Positions 14,285 to 40,139 of a stretch of DNA of 64,000 nucleotides are shown piece by piece. How positions within the stretch are numbered: the first letter of the stretch is position 1; each line of letters starts with the position of its first letter. The stretch comes from Pempheris klunzingeri (lineage: Eukaryota; Chordata; Actinopteri; Acropomatiformes; Pempheridae). The stretch lies in NCBI RefSeq assembly GCF_042242105.1, contig NC_092034.1, forward strand, positions 751,644 to 815,643, written 5' to 3'. The position numbers and the translations under genes are program-made. The notes beneath the pieces were generated by a model, which was not told the origin of the DNA, did not search any database, and saw only the letters and a program-made list of their open reading frames with translations.

Positions 14285-14290
14285 TTTATT
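14285..14290 (-). promoter_or_regulatory. Candidate poly(A) signal for topors
   Basis: AATAAA on the minus strand only about 30 bases past the topors stop. That would give a very short 3'UTR. Further TTTATT hexamers on the plus strand occur downstream (around 12990), so this choice is uncertain. Confidence 0.3.
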
Positions 14291-14316
14291 CATCAAGTCC
14301 CCAAAAGTCTGAAATG

Positions 14317-17300
14317 TCATCGGTTCAGGCGTGTCTGCGCGTTCCAAACGTCGAGGGGCGCCTGAGAGTCCGAATGGGCGTCAATGGAGGAGTTTGAGTG
14401 CCACTGGTTCTCGTCGGACCGCGGGGAAGACGTGACGTGATTGTCCGCGGGGGGCTGAAAGGCTCTCAGAGAGTTTTTTGGATGAGAGTCAACGGGGACA
14501 CTGTGTTTTGAGGAGGTCTCAATGGGGGACGGAGGGTCGGAGCTGGGGTCGAAGTGGTTGCACGGTTTTGAGTCAAAGTCAGCGGGGCAGAGACGTTTTG
14601 AGTGGGAATCAACGGTAGGTTCGGACTGAGAGTTGCACTTTCTACGTGGTGTCTGGAAGGCAGAGGAGGATAAGGCTGTGTGGTTCAAGTGTTCGTCAGT
14701 CATGGTGCTGACAAAGCTAGAAGAATGGACGTCAACGGGTGGCACAGGGCTTGTACGATACAAGTCAACGGGTGGCATATGACCATGGGGTGATCTTTCC
14801 TCGTGATTTACTAATAGTGATGCCTCATCTGTCGGTCCCTCTGAAGCTGCGCTGGAAGAGTGGATGTCAACGGTAGATTTGGGACGTTTAGGGTGCATGT
14901 CAATGGGTGACAGTCCGTCATCGGGAGCCGTCGTTGGCACTGAGCTGACTCTAGAGAGTGAGATCCTCTCTGACGTGTCCTCTCTGTTACTGGAAGAGTG
15001 GGAGTCAATGGATGAAACAAAAACAGGAGGTGATGTGTATGTGTTGCATTTGGCTCCTGAGAAAACATCACTACCTGCCCATGGGCCTTCAGCAGAAACA
15101 CTGCTGGGAGGATGGAGGTCAACGGGTGCTACCTGACAGGAATTTGGATTTAGAGTCTTATTCCTGCAACCTCTGGAGGTAGAGTCAGTGTGAGCTGGCT
15201 TTTCTTTGGACCAATGGAAATCAGCAGGAGATGAAGAATTCACAGGATGCAGATGTGGTAAACACTCAGCTGACCCAGGAGAAGAATGGGAATCAACGGG
15301 GGGTTTGTGACTCGTGGAATGGATGCCAGTGGTCAAAGCGCCAACTTTAGAGGGAGCAGTTAAATGGGAGTCTGTGGGCGCTAAACGACAGGAGGAATGC
15401 ATGTCAATGGCTGAAGTGGTGCTAGTAGAGGCCAGCTCTCCTCTCAGTGCCAAAGTGCTCGTGAAACACCTCTTCAGCGTTGAAATGGGAGGGATGGCCT
15501 GGTTACCTTTAGGCAGCGCGCCACCCAGACGGGGGTCAATGGGGTTGGAACTGAAATCAACATAAGAATTTACACATATTGGGTCAGCATCAGCAGAGGC
15601 GTGAGGTGAGTGGAGGTCAACAGGAGAAACAGCTAACAGGCGTGGACTGGTGGAGTCTTTGTGTTTTAATGGCGGCGGTGTGTTGCGGTTGTACGGCCTG
15701 ACCGGACTGGCCTGCTTCAGGAGCGGGGGGGCGTCCCGGCCCTCCTCCCGGACGCCGCACGCCTTCAGGCGCTCCAGAGGAGGTAGAGGCGGGACGGAGG
15801 CACGACATGTCGGCGAGTCAAAGCCCCGATTCTGGTCTCCGACGGCGTCGTCGTCCTGGCTCGAGGTCGGACTCTGAACCCTGCGGCGCTTTTTACTGAT
15901 GTCGGACGAGCAGCTGGACTCCCGGTTCAGAGCGAGGTCGCTTCTGGGGGGAGCGATTCCCTTCAGGTCGTTCAGGATGGTAGTCAGCAGGCCGCTGTCA
16001 GGCGTCGACACCCCAGAGTCTGTTTTGAGAACCAGATCCATCGGCGCCGCGGCGTCGTTCCCTCCGGTTGGCCGAGAGCCGCCGACCACAGACCCCTCTC
16101 TCATTGGTCCTCTGTCATCATCAGACTCCGTGAGGGCGGCGCCTTCGTCGACGTTCTCCACGTCCACGTCGTGATCACTGTTGTCGCTGTTGTCGATGGC
16201 GATGGGACCAGCGGCCTCGGCTCGGCCCCCCGGTTCGGTCTCCGACCCGTCCGACCCTCGGTCCAGGATGTCGACGGGAAGTTCGCCGATGTCGGCATTC
16301 AAGGCTCCGCCCACGTCGGCGGAGGGCACCAATGGGAGAGGAGGAAGGTCGGAGAAGTCGACGGTCTGCTGGCTGCTGAGCGGACTGCTGCTGCTGCTGC
16401 TGACGTTGTTGGTGTTGTTGACGCCGTCGTCGTGGCTACTGTCGCTGTCGAGGGTGATGATGACCGGAGAGCTGACGGAGACAGACGGTAAACGATTCAA
16501 ACTGATCAATAGTCGTCAGTAGCACCACATTTCTTTTACATGTTTCAGTAACTTTTGACTGTTAGAAAATATTGATCGACTGTTTTATCAAAATAAGTCA
16601 AACAACTTCTTAAATCGTTCCATCCAACCTGCTGTGCTGCGTCCTGCGGTGCCGTTTCCTGCGGCGTTTGCGAGCGGGCGGCTGCGAGGCGTTGGAGGTG
16701 ATGGTGCCCTCGTAGATGATCTCCACGCTGGGACTCCGGTCGTCCCTGCACCTCCTGCTGCTGCTGGAGGAGGAAGAGGAGGAAGAGGAGGTCAGTGCAT
16801 GGACCTCCACTACACACTGACTAACTGTCAGTGAACAGTCAGTTTATTCAATACAACAGTCGTACCAGTGCCGTTTCCATGGTTACCACATAGAGCATCG
16901 CTGGCGTTACCGTTAACGTCCCTTAAAAAAACCTTCTGTTGGTTCATTTCTTGATAATGGACAAACAGGAAGTGTTCTCACCTGTCTCCGCCGCTGCCGT
17001 CCCGGTGAGCATCCCTCCTTGTCGTCTCCCTGCCCCTCCTCCCCTCCCTCCCCCTTCTCCTCCTCTCCTTCTCCCGTCGCTCCCTCCTCCTCTCCCGGCG
17101 GCGCCCGCTGCTCGGCCTCCATGTCGGGTCCTTGTCGTCGCTGTCCAGGTGGCGGCTCTTGTACTTCCTCTTCCCGCCGGGTTTCTCCCCGTGGTGGGTG
17201 TTGCCGCGGTCGCTGGGGGAGAACGAGGGAGAAGGTGGCGTCTGTGACGACGGCGGCGGGGAGGAGCAGAGGGGCGAGGAGGAGGGGGAGGAGGAGGAGG

Positions 17301-19587
17301 ACCGGGAGGGCGAGGACACAGAGGAGGTGAGGGGGGACACCTGGGAGCAGTGATACTCCCAGCTGGAGTCCGGCGGGCTGGGCGGCAGCGGCGAGCCCGA
17401 GTCGACGCTGGAGTGAAACGGCGAGGGGGAGTGCGAGCGGTGACGCATCATGGCGGGATAGATGGAGCGGTTCGGGTTGTACAGGGTGCCACTCTTCCTC
17501 AGCCGGTCGCCGCTCCTCTCCCGCCCTCTCCTGCTCCTCTTCCTCCTCCTCTTCTCCCTCGCCGCCTCGCCGCCGCCATGCTTCCTGTCTCTCCAGCTCT
17601 CCCGCCGCTGCTCGCCCTCGCCAGGCGTGGCCGGGCTGAGCGTGCACACGGAGTTCCTCCCTGAGCTGCCCGACCACGACCGCCGGACCACCTCGCCGTC
17701 TTTCTCCTCCGGCTGGCCGTCCTGCTCGCCGCTGTAGGCGCCGGACGTGGAGGGAGGGATTGTGGGTAGGAAGGAGAGGGGAGGGGCAAGGGAGGGGAGG
17801 AGAGGAAGCTTCTCCTCCTTCTCTTCCTCCTCCTTCTTCTTCTCCTCCTCTTCCTCCTCGGTGTCGGAGGAGAGCTGCACCAGCTCCGGCGTCCGCTCCG
17901 CTATCGGCTTCTTGTATCCGACGATCAGACACTCCTCGCCCTCCTCCTCCTCCTCCCGCTTCTCAGCTGCCTCCTCATTGGCTGCCTCCTGAGGGGCGGG
18001 GCTGAATGACAGCGGGGCGAGCGAACACGACGGCTCGGCGGTGGAGTAGGAGGGGCCCGGCGTCTCGTCGTCCCACGCTGACAGGCTGAGGCAGCTTCCC
18101 GTTTGGATGACATCGTCGTTGGCGTCCATCGTCGCCGCCGCCCTCCCCGGCAGCCTCTCCTCTGACCTTCCTCTTGCCCGCCTCTCCTCTTCCTCGCCCT
18201 CCGAGATGGCGATGACGGAGCTGCTGTCGGTGGAGCTGCTCGTCCCGTCCAGCTCCATGGCGGCGGCCGGCGGCTCGTACACCGCCTGCAGGTCGTAGTT
18301 CTCCAGGCTGAGCGGCGAGCGGGCGAAGCTGACCAGCTCGTGCAGGAAGTGGTCGGTGCGCGCCAACAGGAAGGGCCGCAGCTCTTCTTCTATGGTGGGC
18401 GTGTCCTCCAGGCCGTGGCGGGCGAGCCGTGCCATGATGATGCGTTGGACGATGTCAACCAGCGAGCCGTGTGCACCGTAGAGCACCGTGAGCTCCCGCC
18501 GCAGCCAGGGGCGGAGTCTGTTCAGGTGGACGGGGTTGCGGCGAAAGCTTTCTGCTGAGATGTCGCGCTGCTGCTGCCCCTGGTTACTGTTGCCGTTGAC
18601 CCCGGCAACGCCACGAACCCGAATGGCGCTGCGGTAGAGGGCACGACGGAACGCCAGCGTCTCTCTCTCCCTCAGCCGCCGCACGGTTCCACCCTCCCGC
18701 TGCAGCCGCTGCCTCGTCGCCAAACGAGTCATCAGCCGCCGCGACGCCCGGTCGTTGGGCGCCGCGGGTGCCACCGCCCCCCCGAGGCCCGTCAGCCCCT
18801 CAAAAATCACCCCCCGCTCCTCCAGATCAGCCCCGCCCCTCGTTCTCTGCTCTTCCAGCTCCTCGCCGTCCTCGCTGTCCTCGGCGACCACGGGCGAGAT
18901 GGCGGGATGGTGAGGAAGAGGAGGGAGAGCGAGGGGAGGAGAGTCCAGGTACCACTCCCACACCCCTGCCCTCCGGCCTCCACCTCCTCTACCCCCCCTC
19001 TCCCTCCGCCGCCGCCTCGTGGTCGTCTCCCCGCCGTCCGCCCCTCTGTGCCGCCTCAGCATCAGCCTCATCTGATGGTCGCTCCTCGCCGCCGAGGCCA
19101 TCGCCGCCACCATGGCGACGGTGGCGGCCACGCTGCTGTTGGCGGGCGCCGGCCGCAGCGTGTACTCCTTGAAGTCGTCCTCGGCGCGGACGGAGTGCAG
19201 GATGGAGGCGAACGGCTGCTTGCAGAGCGGACACTCGGCCTTGTTGTGCGACCACTCCTGGATGCACGGGAAGCAGAAGCGGTGCAGGCAGCGGTCCAGG
19301 TAGGCCAGGTTGTTGAAGCGGTCCAGGCAGATCGGGCACTTGGAGTCCGGCGACGCCTCCTCCGCCGCCATCACTGCCCGCGCCGAGGCCGAGGCAGCAG
19401 CGGAGGAGGAGGAGGGAGGAGACGAGGCGGCGGCAGGGGCTGTGGTCGTGGTGTTGTTGGTGTTTTTCCTCCTGCTGCTGCGACCGCCGCTCTCTCTGCT
19501 CCTCTCCTCCTCTTCCTCCGGCTGAGCGCTTCCTCCCGCCGCAGCGTCACGCCGACGACCGCGCAGCTTCATCCTCGTGGGCGCCAT
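14317..19587 (-). CDS. topors: TOPORS, RING E3 ubiquitin/SUMO ligase
   Basis: Coding exons (minus strand) are 19587-16982, 16763-16629 and 16471-14317. Phase-2 junctions each complete a Ser or Arg codon; total about 1631 residues. A C3HC4 RING lies at residues 84-122 (CPICLDRF, CLHRFCFPCI, CPLCKQPF), followed by the TOPORS-typical post-RING block with FKEYTLRP and WLRRELTVLYG. Further on are Arg/Ser-rich segments, SUMO-interaction-like motifs (SVIAIS plus Glu run, SVEIIYEG, PVIITLDSDSS) and a tail of xDxH repeats. Family role: nuclear ligase for p53 and other targets, also acting at the ciliary base. The ATG lies three bases inside the exon (acceptor CTCAG at 19595-19591), and the 5'UTR exon is separate. 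Human TOPORS is about 1045 residues with nearly all coding sequence in one exon, so the length and the two inner introns are unusual. The middle donor GTTGGA is weak. Confidence 0.9.
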
Positions 19588-20074
19588 CACCTGAGCACAG
19601 ACAGGTCAAGAAGCATGATGAAGAACAGAGATAATCCTGCCACAGTCAGGGGTCTACTGATGCTAAGCTAGCAGAGCTAAGCTACGCCCTGTTTAGTGAT
19701 GATGAAGATTAGTGATGTAGATCAGTCAGAGGTCTAGTGATGCTACAGTAACAGATGCTAAGCTAACTGCTTTCACTTCAGTCTGTAGTCTTTTCCTGCA
19801 GGACGGACCGACTCTCTATCACTGCTAGCAGGTTAGCACGCTAACACTGGCTAACAGAGGCAGGGGGCTCTGTTAGCATTAAGCTAACCGGCAGGCTCGG
19901 ATGTTTTCTTCCCTTCTCGCTTCAAACTCGATCGTCAATATTTGAATCAATACCCTTTGATGGCAGAATCCTCCCCTGATCGATGTGATAGATATCGTCT
20001 CTGGATGAGAAACACGGGGGGGTCCTGTCAGCTTGTTAGCCTGCTAGCGTGCTAACACGGTTAGCTTCCCGTAC

Positions 20075-20390
20075 CTGAGCTGAAGAGGACTCTCCAGGTC
20101 GCTCCGGGAGCTTCTCATCCGGGTTTTTTCTCCTCCTCCGGGCGGAATTTCGCACCGTGAGCGGCATCCGCCGTCCGCGGGGGGACCGGTGCTCCGGGCT
20201 CCGCTGCTCTGACCCGCTCACACCGAAACTCCCGCTAGAAACGGGCACATTTGTGTCGGGTGTTGTCGCCCGGACCGTCGGTACACACAGCTGGAATGAG
20301 AAAGCTGCCGCGGTGGATGATGGGATACCGACCGGACGGTCTGTTTTAGTCAAAGATCGTCAATAAAGAAGATGGCTGCTGTTTGTTTGT
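20075..20390 (-). promoter_or_regulatory. topors 5'UTR exon and promoter
   Basis: The minus strand shows a clean donor CTCAG/GTACGG at 20075, matched by the acceptor just before the topors ATG. Upstream is a CpG-rich stretch, and at about 20368-20380 a CAGCAGCCATCTT sequence fits a YY1-type element common at core promoters. The start site is probably between 20300 and 20380. The intervening intron is 19591-20074. Confidence 0.6.
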
Positions 20391-21279
20391 TGTTTTGTCT
20401 GTTTCTTTTTGAGAAATATCCAACTTAGAAAATTATTTTAACATCTTTAATTTACATCTGAAGGATCAGGTGCATGCGAAAAAAGACAAGAAAGGACAAA
20501 AATAGACAGAAGTGAAAAATAATTACATTTCTTTTGAAGTCATTAGGATGTTTTTTATAAATCACATTCTTCTATTTAGCGAAGAAGTTCCACTGTAATT
20601 CAGTTTTTGATGACTTTAAGAGCTTTTATATCAGAAATAAACTCACTGTGAAACACACCAAGCCTCTGATGTACTTTACTCTGGGTTTTTACATATTTCC
20701 AGGAATATGGACGTTATTAACCAGTCCTCCGTCTCTGCTGAGGCCAGAAACAACGTCCAGACATGAAGCCTCAGAAATGATCAGTAGTTTCATCTCAGAG
20801 TCCACGATCGTTGGTTTCAAGAAAAGAATGTGATAGATATTAAATTAACTTTAGATCTTCTAACATCTTTTAGTATAAATATAAAGCAGGTCTTTGGCCT
20901 CAAGGACTGACAGAGTAATTTTAAATACAATAAACCTTTGAGCAACTTCTTAAAAAATCTGGATTTTAAAAAAAGCATCTTTTTTCTACATGAAAACACC
21001 AAACTTCATGAAGGCTGTTGGTGTGTTTGTGTTTCTGCAAATGAGTGAGACCTCCCTGTGGTCCTCTCTGGCGGCTCAGTGCTGCCCTCTAACTGCCTGA
21101 ATAAAAAACCGTCAAACCGGCAGAACAAAGCCCGGAAAAGAGTCGGTTAGACTTAAAGTTACTCATCACAGTGACGATAAACAGGAGATAAAACTCGTGG
21201 CGGCGGTGTTTAGGAGAATAGTTAACTTATTGTGTGGTTACTCGGTTATTAACGGGTGAAATGTAGTCTCTGCTCCGAG

Positions 21280-21420
21280 GCACAAGATGGCGGTGTGGCG
21301 CCACTTTAGAAACCGGCTGTGGACCGCCGATGAAACCCGGAAGTGGAGGGAGAAAGAGGCACTGTAAACAAACCGAAACTAATCTGAAGTAACTGAGACT
21401 TCCAGCGGAGTTAAAGCAGG
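21280..21420 (+). promoter_or_regulatory. smim27 promoter and 5'UTR
   Basis: AAGATGGCGG at about 21286 is a YY1-like core element in a CpG-bearing stretch just upstream of the smim27 ATG. It faces away from the topors promoter about 0.9 kb to the left, so the two genes are head to head. Confidence 0.5.
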
Positions 21421-22031
21421 ATGATGACCGTCAGCAGGCGGAACCTGGACAGGATCTACTCCGCGGTACGTTCACCACACCTGGTCCCCATTAAACCGTG
21501 GTCAGGTACCGGACAGCGAGCTAATGGCTAACGGTTAGCTTAGCTTAGCTAGCAGCTGGCTAACATTCAGTTCGTCCGATTAGTTTTGAGTTTTGGTAAA
21601 ATGTTAATTTCTTTGTGATGAATTAGTTAGTTAATGAGGGGGAGATTAGCGTCATGTTGTTTTTTAACACAGTTACATTAAATTATTGCTAGATTGAGAC
21701 TTTTAAACTGATAAATACTCAGCTGTTTATGTTCATCATCAGCATTGATTCAAGCTTTTAAAAATGAGTGGTTTTATGAATGAAGTCTGGTGGTTTTGAA
21801 GAGAGAAATATAACTGGACCCATTCCAACACTTTTACTGCCCACCTGTCATGTAGACACCAGGGCCCGAACAGAGAGGACCCTGGGTTAAACTAACAGCC
21901 TGTCTCTGCTCTCCGTCTCTCAGGTCTTGCTGGCCGTTGTGGTCTTGTCCTGGTCTTACGTGATCTACGCCAGCAGGATCGCGTCTCATTGGCTGCTGGA
22001 GAAGAGGACCGCCCTCCTGCAGGAGGACTGA
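21421..22031 (+). CDS. smim27: SMIM27-like small integral membrane protein
   Basis: Two exons, 21421-21465 and 21924-22031, join in phase 0 and give 50 residues. The donor is GCG/GTACGT and the acceptor TCTCTCAG. The protein begins MMTVSRRNLDRIYSAVLLAV, then a single hydrophobic segment at about residues 14-32, then a basic/polar tail ending in LLQED. The SRR-x-LD-x-IYS start, the membrane segment and the IYAS block match human SMIM27. A neighbouring head-to-head topors gene is the known arrangement in human, which supports the call. Function is poorly known in the family; a one-pass membrane micropeptide. ATG 21421 is followed by a second in-frame ATG at 21424. The ORF is split, so no single-exon frame reveals it. 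Confidence 0.88.
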
Positions 22032-22713
22032 CGGCGTGCAGGTGAGCCGAGTGAACGCTCACCTGGTGACTGGATACGAGATGAACAAAAACATCAGAAT
22101 CCAAATATATTCTTCACAGCGAGACCCAGAATGTAATACGGACCCACATCCACAGACGTCCGTAGACCCGGACAGACGTCCGTAGACCTGGACAGACGTC
22201 CGTAGACCAGGACAGAGCTGGATTTCACACCTGTTCTCTCTCTGTCTCCTCTCTGGTAGTCCTCCTCTGGTCTCTTTAAACCCTCATCTGGACTGAGAGA
22301 CTCACCTGGACAGAGTTGGACCCACTGAACCACCATTAAAACACCTGCTGGGCCTCTGAAGGCCTCCGGGTCTGATGGGGGGCGGTTGGAAGGTCCGTCA
22401 GGTTTGGAGACGTCTGCGGTTTTGAAGAGGAACAACTGATGGACCCCAGACACAAGGAATTCTGGGTAAACTGTCTGTTAAACTGACTTCAGACCTTCAG
22501 GACCACAGAGTCTTACGGGTCCTGGAACTGCTGGAAAGTCCTGGAATTAAGGGAAGTCTGTTCCAGGCAGGATTAAGACGTTGGGACGAGTCGGGGAGTT
22601 TTATTGTGTCTTCAAAGTGATATTTTTCCATGAGTGACTTCCTGGTCTGACGCTCGTTCTGATTGGTCACTGGAGGAAACCCTGAGGACACATTCACACT
22701 CACAGCTCATGGA

Positions 22714-22719
22714 AATAAA
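22714..22719 (+). promoter_or_regulatory. Candidate poly(A) signal, smim27
   Basis: AATAAA about 680 bases past the smim27 stop, followed by a T-rich stretch. A possible 3'UTR intron donor (CAG/GTGAGC) lies just past the stop at 22041. Confidence 0.4.
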
Positions 22720-22994
22720 AACGTTTCAGTCTGAGAAAATCACATAAAAGTTAAAGTTAGTTACACGTGACTCATGTTATTATGGGTTATTTAGTGAATC
22801 TGGAACACTGTAATAATAATAATGCACTGAAACGAGTCAATGAATGGATCAGTCCATCAACAGAAAATCAATCAGCAGCTTTTTAGAATGGATTCATTGT
22901 TTTCAGTCATTTTTGAAGGAAAATGTTCCAACTTCACCTTGTAGATTCACCTGGAGCTCTGGACATGTTTATAGCAGGGTTATATCAATCTCCT

Positions 22995-23305
22995 CAACCA
23001 CACCAGACTCCATTGACAAAAACAGACATTTTACACAAGAGTTGCTGGTTTACTGCTGCATCAATCGGTTAGTTTATTTGTGTTATTGTGTGTTACACAA
23101 ATATTGTGCTGGATCTGAACTGACCGTTCAAGACACTAAACCCACAGAATAACACTGATGGAGGCAGCAGCAGAGCAGCAGCTCCTGTGTCCTGTTCTCT
23201 AAAATCCCTGTTTTAGTGAATGGAGTCTGGTGTGTGTGCTGTTTGTGGTTAAACCAAAAGGATCTTCCAGGTCTCTCTCTGTAGGGATCCTTTCTCTGTA
23301 GGGTT
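22995..23305. repeat. Dispersed inverted-repeat element copy
   Basis: The left arm is CACCAGACTCCATTGACAAA and the right arm TTTTAGTGAATGGAGTCTGG, extended by AAACCAAAAGGATCTTCCAG. A duplicated TCTCTGTAGGGATCC end is also present. Confidence 0.8.
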
Positions 23306-23605
23306 TTAAGATGTTTGTATCTGTTGTGTGATTTTATTTTGTTTTATTCCTCCTGGTTTACTTTTACTTTGACATTAAAGAGTTGTTTCAGCTCCTAAAG
23401 CCTCGTTTTATTCACTGAGATCCAAAAAATAATGAGTTTACAGGAAGATCGAGTCAGAGCAAAACCACAGATATGAAAGTGTGTGTGTGTGTGTGTTTGT
23501 CAGTGTGTCTGTCTGTGTGTGTGTGTGTGTGTCCTCTGATGTATTCAGTAACTAAAACCTCTGAAACACACACAGCCACTTGTTTAGTAATGGTGATGCT
23601 GTTTG

Positions 23606-23646
<41 letters not shown>

Positions 23647-24033
23647 TGTGAGTGTGAGTGTGTGTGTGTCCTCTCATATGTAAATGATCTCAACAGAATG
23701 GGTGGATGAGAGCGGGCGAGCGAGCTCAACAGACAACAGAGAGAGGGGAGAGAGAGGGAGGCTCTTTGGGTGAGTACTCATTCTATTAACAAAACACTTC
23801 AAACACACACACACACACACACACACTCTCATCTGTAATTAAAAACCAGCTCCCTTCGCCTCCATCTGATCCACAGAAGCTCTCAAACTGAAAACCAGAT
23901 TCAGCTGTTAGCTTAGCTTAGCATAAAGACTGGAAACAAAGGGGAACTGTTAGCGGGGCTCTCCCAATAATAATAATAATAATGATGATGATGATGTCTG
24001 ATAGAAGTTCAGTCTCTGATTTAGTTTTAGTTC

Positions 24034-24066
<33 letters not shown>

Positions 24067-24069
24067 TTT

Positions 24070-24106
<37 letters not shown>

Positions 24107-25147
24107 ATATAAAGGGTAAAATATGTAACACATTAAATAAGAATTATATAATAATATTAATTCTATGTCATATATTCTAATTGAGGGCAGCCTGTTCTAA
24201 GACACTGATGGAGTTTAGGTCTCGTCTCCTTCCTCCTCCTCCTCCTCCTCCTCCTCCTCTCCCAGGTCCTGTTGACCTGTCGGCCATCTTGGCTGCTGAC
24301 AGGTAAACAGATCTCTTCATCTTCGTCTCTTCAGGTTTCCCATCTGCTCGGCGCTGACACATGAATATTCAAGTCTGAGCCGGAGGAGACGTGAAGGAGG
24401 GAGGAAGAGGAAGAGGAAGAGGAGGAGGAGGAGGAGCAGGAGTCCACAGGAGGAAGGTTAATATCTGTTTTCTCTTTACGTGACCTCCCTCATCAAAATA
24501 CTATTTTAAATCACTTTTTCAGTTTTTGCCCAAAACCAGTAAAATCTAAGGATTTTGTGTCACTATTAGCAAAACTGGACGTTCGCAAACACAATAAAGG
24601 TTGAAACCGCCTGTGTTTTATTATTTTTCTTTAATTGTCTTACAGTGAAAACACATTTTCTGTGGACCAGAACAGACGACGGGATTAGAACAGTAAGTTT
24701 ATATCGAGTGAACACAGAACAGAACTTATCACCGCTTAAAGAATCTAAACTGGATCATTTAGTCACAATGACTGGATGTATTTATTTACCTCGTCCCAGT
24801 CAGGAGCTACGCTAACCTGCTAACAGGATGTTTCAGGAAACAGGGAGGCTTCTGACTAGTGAAACTGTGAAATTAGCAATAAAAGTTCCAGCAATGATTC
24901 TTCACACAGACGCAGAACTAGCTTTGTTAGACGGATTTCCTGCCGACCAATCAGAAGAGGTCACCTAATATGTGCCGGGCTCGACGTGACAGCTGACAGA
25001 GGAAAACAACCAAGATGGCCGCCACCGTCCTAAAGCGAAGAACAAACAACCGCGTTTTTCCATTATCGACGTGTTTCCACCAAACCTGCTGGCGGTTTAC
25101 GTACAAAGACGACGTAAAGACGCAAATAGACACAAAATCGTGGCAGG

Positions 25148-25540
25148 CGGTTAGCACAAGCATTAGCCCAGTTAGCACAAGCATTAGCCCAGTTAGCACA
25201 AGCATTAGCCCCAGTTAGCACAAGCATTAGCTCAGTTAGCACAAGCATTAGCCCAGTTAGCACAAGCATTAGCCCCAGTTAGCACAAGCATTAGCCCAGT
25301 TAGCACAAGCATTAGCCCCAGTTAGCACAAGCATTAGCCCAGTTAGCACAAGCATTAGCCCCAGTTAGCACAAGCATTAGCCCAGTTAGTACAAGCATTA
25401 GCCCCAGTTAGCACAAGCATTAGCCCAGTTAGCACAAGCATTAGCCCAGTTAGCACAAGCATTAGCCCCAGTTAGCACAAGCATTAGCCCCAGTTAGCAC
25501 AAGCATTAGCCCAGTTAGCACAAGCATTAGCTCTCTTGTC
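25148..25540. repeat. Minisatellite, GTTAGCACAAGCATTAGCCC units
   Basis: About 20 tandem units of 19-21 bp that vary mainly in the number of C residues (GCCCA versus GCCCCA). It lies downstream of the cyclase stop, possibly in its 3'UTR. Confidence 0.95.
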
Positions 25541-25801
25541 ATCATGTGTATTCGTAAATAGACACAAATGACAGAATCTGGTGATCAAACTAAGAAACAC
25601 GAGGTGCATATTCACTTCCTGTTTGGTGGAAACACGCCTCCAGATAGGTGTTTGCCGAACTTCTCACAGGATCTGATAAAAGTTTCATCTACAGTCGGAC
25701 CCTCCGTCTCACTTAGGACGTGAAGCGAACACGTAACATATGACACTAACACACGCTAACGGTCTACAGAAGAGATGGCGGCTGGAGAAGGTTTGGGGGG
25801 G

Positions 25802-39386
<13,585 letters not shown>

Positions 39387-40139
39387 GCTGAGCGACAGGG
39401 CGGCTTTAAGGGACAGGTGGACAGACAGGTGGACGGACAGACAGGTGTCCACGCAGCGCTGCAGCCTCTGAGCCTCTGAGCGTCTGAGTCCAGACTGGGT
39501 GAGGAGCAGAGCCTGTAGAGAGCCCTGCTCACGCTGGGGTCAGTACCTCTGTGGTGCTCGCTGCCCTCTGCTGGAGGCTTCTGTCGCTGCAGGTTTTCTC
39601 TTAAAGGTCCTGTTTTTGTAATAAAAAGTCTTCTCTACATGAAAGCGTGTCCCCAGACCCTGAAGCCGTGAGGACAGGCCGTCCTCCCTCTGCTCGTCCT
39701 GCTCCATCCTTCAGGAAGTGTGTGTGAAAACGCCCTGTTTGTATTTGGCCCCGTTTGTGATGTCACACACGGGGATCTGTTGATCATGTGACCTCCCCCA
39801 GACCTCCTATTCGCTCAGGGCTGCTTCCTTAGCGAGGGTTAGCGTTAGCGGTACGACCTCAGGGGGGTCGGTACCAGCCTCAGACTTGAGGCTGTAGTTT
39901 TTGTAGTTTATTTATCAGGTTAGCCTGTAGCTGTGGTGTTAGCATGTAGCATGTAGCTCGGCTAATGTGGCTTCCAGTTGGTGAGCACCAGGAAAGGAGC
40001 TGACCAATCAGAGCACACCGGGCTTTTTTGGGGGGGGGCTTGTATTGTTGTGTGTATATTACAGTACTGTGTGTATCAATCAGGAATCAGGAATTCAACA
40101 GGAAGGATTCAAGAATCCCCACAGAGCAGCTCAGAGATT

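Larger units (their letters stand above)
11193..14316. other. Intergenic stretch between minisatellite and topors
   Basis: Mostly AT-rich unique sequence. It includes a partial copy of the dispersed inverted-repeat element at 11785-11865, whose two arms nearly touch, and a TG array at 12103-12343. A purine-rich tract lies at about 12440-12515. No coding exon is recognisable. Confidence 0.6.
22032..25801. other. Non-coding interval between smim27 and the cyclase gene
   Basis: It holds the smim27 3'UTR, a dispersed inverted-repeat copy (22995-23305), TG/CA tracts (23480-23840 and 24035-24105), a TCC-rich tract near 24230 and a 19-21 bp minisatellite at 25148-25540. I see no coding exon. Confidence 0.6.

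Noticed and set aside
18907-19671. Plus-strand ORF of 254 codons over topors
   Set aside because: Antisense shadow of the GC-rich RING exon; Pro/Arg/Ala bias without domain similarity.
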